From the NCBI RefSeq assembly GCF_027604915.1, contig NZ_JAJAQC010000002.1, positions 62,001 through 126,000 of the forward strand: a DNA stretch of 64,000 bases, in the 5' to 3' direction. The notes under the pieces were generated by a model, which saw only the letters and a list, made by a program, of their open reading frames with translations, had not been told where the DNA came from and did no database searches. Positions 58,538 through 64,000 of this stretch are shown here, in pieces. The position numbers and the translations under genes were made by a program. Numbering within the stretch: the first letter of the stretch is position 1; the number at the start of each line of letters is the position of its first letter. Source of the DNA: Streptomonospora mangrovi (GTDB lineage: Bacteria > Actinomycetota > Actinomycetes > Streptosporangiales > Streptosporangiaceae).

Positions 58538-60250
58538 TCAGTTGCCGGCCGCGCCGAGGGTGATCTCGGTGGTCTGCTCCCGGCCGTCGCGCTCGAACAC
58601 CACCTCGACCCGGTCGCCGGGCGCGTGCTCGCCGACGATCCGCTGGAGGTCGGCGAAGTCGGCGACCTCCTCGCCCTCGATGGCCGTGATCACGTCGCCG
58701 GGCTCCAGTCCGGCCTGCTCGGCGGGGCTGCCGGGCGGCACGGCCGGGCTTCCGTCGGGGTTCTCCTCGGCGATGAGCGCGCCGCCCTCGTGGGTGGTGT
58801 CGAAGACCGCGCCGATGGCGGCCTGCTGGTCTCCCCCGGCCTCCGGCGGCGCTCCGCCCCCGGCGAGGATGTCGTCGACGACCTCCTCGACCTGCGAGGA
58901 CGGGATGGCGAAGCCCAGGCCGATGCTGCCGCCCTGCTCGCCGTCGGGTCCGCCGCCAAGGGTCGCGATGGCGGTGTTGACGCCGATGACGCGGCCCTGG
59001 GCGTCGACCAGCGGGCCGCCGGAGTTGCCGGGGTTGATGGCGGCGTCGGTCTGGAGCGCCTCGATGGCCGCGCCGGGGCCGTCGCCCTCGCCCAGGTTCA
59101 CCGGCCGGTCGACGGCGCTGATGATGCCGGAGGTGACCGTCCCCGCCAGGCCCAGCGGGGCGCCGATGGCGATGACCTGGTCGCCGACCGTCACCTCGGC
59201 GGAGTCGCCGAACTCCAGCGGCTGGACGTCGATGGGGTCCTCCAGTTCCAGCACCGCGAGGTCGGAGGCGGGCTCGGTGCCCACGATGCGGGCGCCGCTG
59301 GCCCGGCCGTCGCTGTAGACGACCTCGATGTCGGTGCCGGCCAGCGCCGAGGCGACGTGGTTGTTGGTGACCACGTGGTCGCCCTCGATGACGAATCCCG
59401 AGCCGTTGCCGCTGAGGCCGCCCGAGCCGCCGTCCTGGATCAGCACCACGCTGGGGCTGACCCGCTGGGCCACGCCGGCGATGGTGTCGGGGGCGCGGCT
59501 GGGGGTGTCGGTGGGGATGTCGGTGTTCAGCCGCGGCGACTCCGAGCGGTCCGAGGCGCCGGCGCGGGCGCCCAGGGTGCCGCCCACGGCGCCGCCGATC
59601 CCGGCCGAGCCCAGGCCGACGACCAGCACGATGAGCAGCACCGCCCACACGGGCACGCCGCGCCGCGGGGGCCGGGGCGGCGGCGCGCCGAAGGGCGCGG
59701 AGTAGGAGGCGCCGCCGGGCGGCGGACCGCCGGGGCCGCCGGGAGCGCCGGGGGCCGGCCCCCCGCCCGGTCCGGGTCCGCCCGGCCCGTGCGGGCCGCC
59801 CCCGCCCGAGGGCTGCTGCCGGTGCGCGGCCGGCGGGGCCGCCCACTGGCCGGTCTGGCCGGGTTGACCGGACTGGCTTGGCTGGGCGGGTTGGCCGGGC
59901 TGGGCGGGTTGGCTTGACTGACCGGGCTGGCTGGGTTGGCCGGTTTCGGACATCGGCGCGCCCGGATGCGGCGGGCTGCCGGGATCGGCCGGCCACGGGT
60001 CGGCCGGCCGGTGCTCAGGGGGCCGCTGGTCGGCCGGCGGGTGCTCGGTCGGCCGGGGGTCGCCGCCCTCGCCGCGCGGCGGCCCGGCGCCGCCCGTGCC
60101 GGGGGCCGAGGGCTCGCCCGCCCGCGCCCAGGGGGCGCCGGGGTCGCGGGCGGCCTGCCCGGGGGTGGTGTCGTCGGCCGGGGGGTTGGGGCGCGCCCAG
60201 CCCGGGGTCCCACCGGCGGCGGGGGGACGGGGTCCGGTGTCGTCGGTCAT
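58538..60250 (-). CDS. htrA: HtrA/DegP-like serine protease
   Basis: A 570-residue membrane-anchored protease for damaged envelope proteins. Residues 1-195 are cytoplasmic, Pro/Gln/Gly-rich and disordered; one membrane helix follows (about 200-222). The trypsin-like domain has the triad His in VVTNNHVAS, Asp in ASDLAVLEL and Ser in NPGNSGGPL. One PDZ domain ends the protein (AGLEPGDVITAIEG). Start ATG at 60250 has GGAGAG upstream. It is downstream of sigE-rseA-rseB, the usual actinobacterial order, and is probably a SigE target. Confidence 0.93.
   Translation of the reverse strand: MTDDTGPRPPAAGGTPGWARPNPPADDTTPGQAARDPGAPWARAGEPSAPGTGGAGPPRGEGGDPRPTEHPPADQRPPEHRPADPWPADPGSPPHPGAPMSETGQPSQPGQSSQPAQPGQPAQPSQSGQPGQTGQWAAPPAAHRQQPSGGGGPHGPGGPGPGGGPAPGAPGGPGGPPPGGASYSAPFGAPPPRPPRRGVPVWAVLLIVLVVGLGSAGIGGAVGGTLGARAGASDRSESPRLNTDIPTDTPSRAPDTIAGVAQRVSPSVVLIQDGGSGGLSGNGSGFVIEGDHVVTNNHVASALAGTDIEVVYSDGRASGARIVGTEPASDLAVLELEDPIDVQPLEFGDSAEVTVGDQVIAIGAPLGLAGTVTSGIISAVDRPVNLGEGDGPGAAIEALQTDAAINPGNSGGPLVDAQGRVIGVNTAIATLGGGPDGEQGGSIGLGFAIPSSQVEEVVDDILAGGGAPPEAGGDQQAAIGAVFDTTHEGGALIAEENPDGSPAVPPGSPAEQAGLEPGDVITAIEGEEVADFADLQRIVGEHAPGDRVEVVFERDGREQTTEITLGAAGN
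59840..59945. repeat. imperfect 9-bp repeats coding the HtrA Gln-Pro linker
   Basis: About a dozen diverged 9-base units (GGCTGGGCG and GGTTGGCCG type on the plus strand) encode QPxQPGQxS tripeptides in the cytoplasmic part of HtrA. The reading frame is unaffected by unit gain or loss. Confidence 0.7.
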
Positions 60251-60435
60251 CCAGCTCTCCGTTTGTCGCCTCCGCCCCAGCCTGGAGCGTTCCGCGTAAG
60301 CCGTGCGTCAATCGGGCGCCTTGGGCGGCCGTGCCGCCGACGCCACCGGCGCACCCTATGCCCTGTTGGGGAGTGTTCGGGGCATGGGTCCGCCCGCGCC
60401 TGAGGTGTCCGCACCCGCCACCATTGTGCGGGGTG

Positions 60436-61479
60436 TCAGCCCTGGACGGCTGCGGTGAGCCGACCGAATCCCCGCATCACCCGCGACCAGAACTCGGGTT
60501 CGTCGTCGGTGGGGAACCCGCGCTCGGCCGCCGCCAGCAGGTCGGCGGGCGCGTCGCCCATGGCCGTGTAGACGAACCCGTGGGAGTCCCACACCCGCTG
60601 CCCGCCCTCGGCGCCGCCGCCGGCCACGACGTCGGCCGCCGCCTCGGCCCGGCCCTCGGCACCGCCCGGCAGCCGGCCCCGCTGCACGAACACCGACACC
60701 ACCGACAGGCCGTCGGAGTAGGCCAGGTGCACCACGCGGCCCTCGGGGTCCTCGCGGGACCAGCCGCGGATCAGCCGGAGGTTCCAGGCCACGTGCCCGG
60801 GCAGCGGCCAGCCGTCCTCGCGCAGCGCCGCCAGCTCGCCCTGCGACAGCTCGTCGTCCCAGGGCTCGGCCTCGACGCCGTCCTCGGGCAGCGGCCCGGG
60901 GTCGCCGCCGATCTGGACCTCCACGAACTCCATGGCGTGCACCACGGCGCCGGAGTCGTCCAGGACGACCTTGCGCAGCGGCAGCCCGGTGCGCTGGTCC
61001 AGCCACACGCGGGCGGCGGCGGTGCCGTCGGCGCGCAGGACCTCCAGCACCGTCGCGGTGCGCCCGCACACCACCGCCCCGCCGGCGCGGGTGACGCGGT
61101 AGTTGGCGGCCAGCTCGTCCAGCATGAGGTCGTCGACCTTGGTCAGCGGTGTGGACTGGCCCACCACCAGGTCGGCCCCGGGCGGGCCGATCTCGCCGTA
61201 GACGGTGGCCTCGCCGGCCCGGTGCACCACGCTGACCAGGCGTTCGGTCCGGGTGCCGCCGCCGGCGGTGGTGACCCGCTGCACCCCTGAGAAGGAGACG
61301 TCGCCCATCGACCGGGCTGCGCGCCGCAGCAGCGCCATGCCGTCGTCCTCGCCGGGGGCGGGGACCTCGTGGGCGTTGGCGGCGTGGGAGGAGGTCAGCA
61401 GCACGACGACCACGAGCGCCAGCGACACCAGCACCACGGGCACCAGCCTGCGCCGGGGCATGGAACCCGCGGCGCTCAC
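60436..61479 (-). CDS. RseB/MucB-like sigma-E regulatory protein
   Basis: A 347-residue exported protein. Signal peptide or anchor: basic PRRRLVP, hydrophobic to about residue 30, cleavage near ANA-HEV. The N-terminal lipoprotein-carrier-like (LolA-like) fold is indicated by MALLRRAARSMGDVSFSGVQRVTT and VWLDQRTGLPLRKVVLDD, as in RseB. In Gram-negatives RseB binds the anti-sigma factor and senses lipid or misfolded protein; the same role is inferred here. Its ATG overlaps the rseA stop by 4 bases, so they are coupled. Confidence 0.82.
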   Translation of the reverse strand: MSAAGSMPRRRLVPVVLVSLALVVVVLLTSSHAANAHEVPAPGEDDGMALLRRAARSMGDVSFSGVQRVTTAGGGTRTERLVSVVHRAGEATVYGEIGPPGADLVVGQSTPLTKVDDLMLDELAANYRVTRAGGAVVCGRTATVLEVLRADGTAAARVWLDQRTGLPLRKVVLDDSGAVVHAMEFVEVQIGGDPGPLPEDGVEAEPWDDELSQGELAALREDGWPLPGHVAWNLRLIRGWSREDPEGRVVHLAYSDGLSVVSVFVQRGRLPGGAEGRAEAAADVVAGGGAEGGQRVWDSHGFVYTAMGDAPADLLAAAERGFPTDDEPEFWSRVMRGFGRLTAAVQG

Positions 61480-62159
61480 CGGGACCCGGTGGCCGGAGGG
61501 GTGTCCTCCAGCGCGGTGGTGACCACGGAGGTGCCGGCGTCGAGGTCGGGCACGGGCGCCTGGCGCGCGGTGACCGCGTGCTCCACGGCGTAGTCGCTCA
61601 GCTCGGGTTCGACGACCGGGCCCTCGCCGGGGTCGCCCCCGGCGACGAAGGCGGTGCCCAGGGCGACCGCCACCACCGAGGCGCCGGCCACGGCGAAGCG
61701 CGTGCGCTCCCAGCGCGGGCGCAGCACCGACAGCGGGCGCGGGCGGCGGGTGCGGCGTTCGCGGGCCGGACGCGCGGGCTCGGGGGCGGGCGCGGGGTCG
61801 GCCACGGCCAGGGCGGTGCCGTCGACCGTGCGCGGCAGCCCGCCGCCCAGGGGGCGGCTGGAGCCCAGCGGCGGCAGCGACCCGAAGCCGCCCGGCCCCC
61901 CCATCGCGGGCGGGCCGGCGGCCGGCGGATCGGCCGGGGGTCCGGCGGGCGGGCCGCTGAGCGCGGAGAGGCGGCCCAGGAAGTCCATGGAGGGCTCAGG
62001 GGTGTCGAGCCGGTGCAGCCGCCGCTTGAGCTGACGCAGCATCTCGGCCTCGAACCGGCAGTTCTCGCAGCCGGCGAGGTGGATGAGCGCGCGGTCGCGC
62101 TCGGCGTGGCCCAGTTCGCCGTCGACGAGGGCGGACAGGCGTTCTCCCAAGTGGTCCAT
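61476..62159 (-). CDS. rseA: zinc-binding anti-sigma factor RseA
   Basis: A 227-residue transmembrane anti-sigma factor. The N-terminal ZAS motif is LIHLAGCENC (His-x3-Cys-x2-Cys, about residues 27-36), preceded by LVDGELGHAERDRA. A Pro/Gly-rich linker leads to one membrane helix (RFAVAGASVVAVALGTAFVAG, about 158-176) and a short outer part. It should hold SigE inactive until cleaved or released. ATG at 62159 has GGAG 5 bases upstream; GTG at 62165 is the alternative. It starts 12 bases after sigE. Confidence 0.88.
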   Translation of the reverse strand: MDHLGERLSALVDGELGHAERDRALIHLAGCENCRFEAEMLRQLKRRLHRLDTPEPSMDFLGRLSALSGPPAGPPADPPAAGPPAMGGPGGFGSLPPLGSSRPLGGGLPRTVDGTALAVADPAPAPEPARPARERRTRRPRPLSVLRPRWERTRFAVAGASVVAVALGTAFVAGGDPGEGPVVEPELSDYAVEHAVTARQAPVPDLDAGTSVVTTALEDTPPATGSR

Positions 62160-62171
62160 TCTCACTCCACC

Positions 62172-62804
62172 TCACCGGTCCGTGTGTGTCTCGGCCTGCG
62201 CACCGCCCCGCGGACGGGCTCCGGCCTCGGGGGCGGGGGTCCCGTCGGCCAACTGGTCGGCCAGGCGCCGCCGGTGCTCCAGCGCCTTGCGCAACTGCGC
62301 CCGACCGCGGTGGATGCGGCTGCGCACCGTGCCCAGTTTGACGCCCAGGGTGGCGGCGATCTCCTCGTAGGAGAGCCCCTCGATGTCGCACAGGACCACC
62401 GGCGCGCGGAACTCCGCGGGCAGGGCGTCCAGGGCGGCCTGGATGTCGGCGTCGAAGTGGCGGTCGTCGTAGGACTGGGCCGGCGAGGGCTCGCGGCCCT
62501 GGAGGCGTTCGTCGGCGTTCTCGGACAGGCCCTCGAACCGGATGCGCGCCCTGCGCCGCGCCATGTCGAGGAAGAGGTTGGTGGTGATGCGGTGCAGCCA
62601 CCCCTCGAAGGTGCCGGGGGTGTAGCTGGACAGCGAGCGGAACACCCGGATGAAGACCTCCTGGGTGAGGTCCTCGGCGTCGTGCTTGTTGCCGGTGAGG
62701 CGGAACGCCAGCCGGTACACGCGCGCCGAGTGGTTGCGCACGACGTCGTCCCAGCTCGGTGGCTCCCACTGCTCGAAGTCCACGGCAGCGTCGGAGTCTG
62801 CCAC
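62172..62804 (-). CDS. sigE: ECF RNA polymerase sigma factor SigE
   Basis: A 210-residue extracytoplasmic-function sigma factor. Region 2 has [17 protein letters not shown] and [20 protein letters not shown] (core and -10 binding). Region 4 has [23 protein letters not shown] and [15 protein letters not shown] (the -35 helix-turn-helix). Start GTG at 62804 is 6 bases after AAGGGAG; GTG at 62810 is too close. Operon order sigE-rseA-rseB-htrA, with an O-methyltransferase gene divergent, matches mycobacterial Rv1220c-Rv1223. An ECF-type promoter upstream implies autoregulation. Confidence 0.93.
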   Translation of the reverse strand: MADSDAAVDFEQWEPPSWDDVVRNHSARVYRLAFRLTGNKHDAEDLTQEVFIRVFRSLSSYTPGTFEGWLHRITTNLFLDMARRRARIRFEGLSENADERLQGREPSPAQSYDDRHFDADIQAALDALPAEFRAPVVLCDIEGLSYEEIAATLGVKLGTVRSRIHRGRAQLRKALEHRRRLADQLADGTPAPEAGARPRGGAQAETHTDR

Positions 62805-62952
62805 CGCCACTCCCTTCGCGAGTCTGCTGCGGCGCGCGGGCGCGCGGTGCGCCGGGGGGCGGCGCCGCGCGAGGGCCGTTCGCCTGGGTTGGGCCGCGGT
62901 GCGGGTCGCGCCGCGGCCGCGGCTTGGGCGGGGGAACTACCCCGCTTCGGTT

Positions 62953-62983
62953 GCAACGCTCGGCGGTCGCGATTAAGTTCCCC
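62953..62983 (-). promoter_or_regulatory. ECF-type promoter of sigE
   Basis: On the minus strand GGGAAC (62977-62982) is followed after 18 bases by CGTTGC. This is the GGAAC/CGTT pattern of actinobacterial SigE/SigH-type sigma factors, so sigE probably activates itself. The start site near 62946 leaves a leader of about 140 bases. Confidence 0.6.
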
Positions 62984-63044
62984 GGTGCCGCGAGCACACC
63001 GCGACCGCCCCGGGCAGGCTAGTCTGTGCCCTGGAACCCGGCCC

Positions 63045-63845
63045 ATGGGTGATCGCGCGGGCACGCACGGTGACGTCATCGCGGTCGCCGCGTCCGTTGG
63101 GGGACTGGGCCGCTTCCGGCCCCCTCGGGGCCGCACGCCCCGGTCAATCAGTCACACGCGCGGGGAGGCCGTCATCGCCAGCCGAGACGACACACTGGCC
63201 CACACTCTGGCCCACCTGGCCCACGTCGAGCAGTACGCCCAGGAGGACGACCCCCTGACCTCGGCGCGCGAGACCGGCCGGCGGGCGGAGTCCTCGCCGA
63301 TCAGCGCGGCCGGCGGCGCGGCCCTGCGCTTCCTGGCCGCGGCCATCGGCGCCCGCTCGGTGGTCGAGGTCGGTACCGGCTGCGGCACCTCCGGCATCTG
63401 GCTGCTGCGCGGCATGCGCCCCGACTCCGTGCTGACCAGCGTCGACATCGAGCCCGAGTACCAGGAGCTGGCGCGCGCGGCCTACCGGCGGGCCGGGTTC
63501 GCCGCCAACCGGGTGCGGCTGATCCACGGCCGGGGGCTCGACGTGCTGCCCCGGCTGACCGACGCCGCCTACGACATGGTGTTCGTCGACGCCGAGCCCG
63601 CCGCCTACCCCACCTACCTGGACGAGGCGCTGCGGCTGCTGCGCGTGGGCGGGATCGTGGTGTTCAACAACGCGCTGGAGGGCGCCGAGCGGGCCGACGG
63701 CCCGCTGAGCGTGCCCGACCCCGGCACCGCCGGGGCGCGCGAGGCCGGCCGCCTGGTGCGCGCCGACACCGCGCTGATCCCCCTGCTGCTGCCGGTGGGC
63801 GAGGGCCTGCTCGCGGCCATCCGCGACCACTCCCCCGAGTCCTGA
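63045..63845 (+). CDS. SAM-dependent O-methyltransferase (Rv1220c-like)
   Basis: A class I methyltransferase of the O-methyltransferase-3 family. The SAM motif is VVEVGTGCGTSGIWLL, followed by SVDIEPEYQEL and DMVFVDAEP. Similarity to the Rv1220c group starts at about 63174. The only canonical in-frame start is ATG 63045, which gives 266 residues with 43 atypical ones first. ATC at 63174 has GGGGAGG 5 bases upstream and would give 223 residues. A TAGTCT box at 63020 could serve the transcript. Divergent from sigE, as in mycobacteria. Substrate unknown. Confidence 0.85.
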   Translation: MGDRAGTHGDVIAVAASVGGLGRFRPPRGRTPRSISHTRGEAVIASRDDTLAHTLAHLAHVEQYAQEDDPLTSARETGRRAESSPISAAGGAALRFLAAAIGARSVVEVGTGCGTSGIWLLRGMRPDSVLTSVDIEPEYQELARAAYRRAGFAANRVRLIHGRGLDVLPRLTDAAYDMVFVDAEPAAYPTYLDEALRLLRVGGIVVFNNALEGAERADGPLSVPDPGTAGAREAGRLVRADTALIPLLLPVGEGLLAAIRDHSPES

Positions 63846-63951
63846 GCGCCCGCCCGGCGGGCGGGTCGGTGCGAACGGCGCGGTCGGCGGGACAGCGGCC
63901 GGTAGGGGCGGCGCGGTCGGGACGAGCCCTGCGGGCGGTGCGGTGCCCGCG

Positions 63952-64000
63952 CTAGGCGGCGGCCGCGCGGCGCGCCCCGGCGGGGTCGGCCAGCCAGCGC
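63952..64000 (-). CDS. 3' end of a gene entering from the right
   Basis: The minus-strand frame reads RWLADPAGARRAAAA and stops at 63952-63954. Only 15 codons are visible, so neither coding status nor function can be judged; the GC-rich third positions suit coding sequence. Confidence 0.3.
   Translation of the reverse strand, partial: RWLADPAGARRAAAA

Overview
The window is a very GC-rich (clearly above 70%), densely coded, high-GC Gram-positive chromosome segment. WhiB7, a mycoredoxin, AdnA/AdnB, Tat-exported amidases, an ANTAR protein, frequent GTG starts and many apparently leaderless genes place it in Actinomycetota. The gene content fits a Nocardiopsaceae-like genus (Nocardiopsis, Streptomonospora, Thermobifida); that genus-level guess is inference. 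Nearly all of it is core chromosome. I see no prophage, insertion sequence, CRISPR array or rRNA.

Layout. 1-3.2 kb: end of a small membrane protein, HAD phosphatase, TetR regulator, HisN-type phosphatase and a lipoprotein. 3.4-3.8 kb: two identical initiator tRNA genes, each with its own promoter and a hairpin behind it. 3.85-22.3 kb: a block whose order resembles the mycobacterial Rv3193c-Rv3199c neighbourhood: UPF0182 protein, PPA1309 protein, YlbL-type PDZ/Lon protease, MoaE, SDR, Zincin_2 protein, Nudix, YgjP-type M48 peptidase, whiB7 with a long regulatory leader, TesB, UvrD2, mycoredoxin, ANTAR protein, NudC and an M20 peptidase. 22.4-28 kb: a PspC-fused histidine kinase with its NarL-type regulator, an alpha/beta hydrolase, a GbsR-like regulator overlapping a methyltransferase, and a HIT protein. 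28.2-35.2 kb: adnB and adnA, the actinobacterial motor-nuclease pair for double-strand-break end resection. 35.6-37.6 kb: two paralogous Tat-exported peptidoglycan amidases. 37.6-49 kb: alkyltransferase-like protein, SPW membrane protein, MoeZ, hydrolase, TetR regulator, mechanosensitive-channel-like protein, small unknowns, ferritin-like protein, a DEAD-box helicase and a hydrolase.

49.1-51.6 kb is the least explained part: three unrecognised same-strand genes. Two share a repeated alpha-beta module that resembles RelE/ParE toxins in outline, and the middle gene encodes a two-helix membrane protein. It is followed by a metallo-beta-lactamase-fold protein that has lost most metal ligands. 53-58.5 kb holds PHP, DUF6758, CPBP, Mrp and a yeast-type cytosine deaminase. 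58.5-64 kb is the cell-envelope stress locus htrA-rseB-rseA-sigE with a divergent O-methyltransferase, in an order like mycobacterial Rv1220c-Rv1229c. An ECF-type promoter lies upstream of sigE.

Genes that work together: sigE/rseA/rseB/htrA (envelope stress); adnA/adnB plus uvrD2 (DNA repair); moaE and moeZ (molybdopterin and sulfur transfer); mycoredoxin and whiB7 (redox and antibiotic stress); kinase and regulator at 22.5-24.8 kb. The regulatory signals I find most convincing are the whiB7 leader (promoter, 96-codon upstream ORF, intrinsic terminator) and a TAnnnT -10 box placed 6-7 bases before the start codon of at least eight genes.
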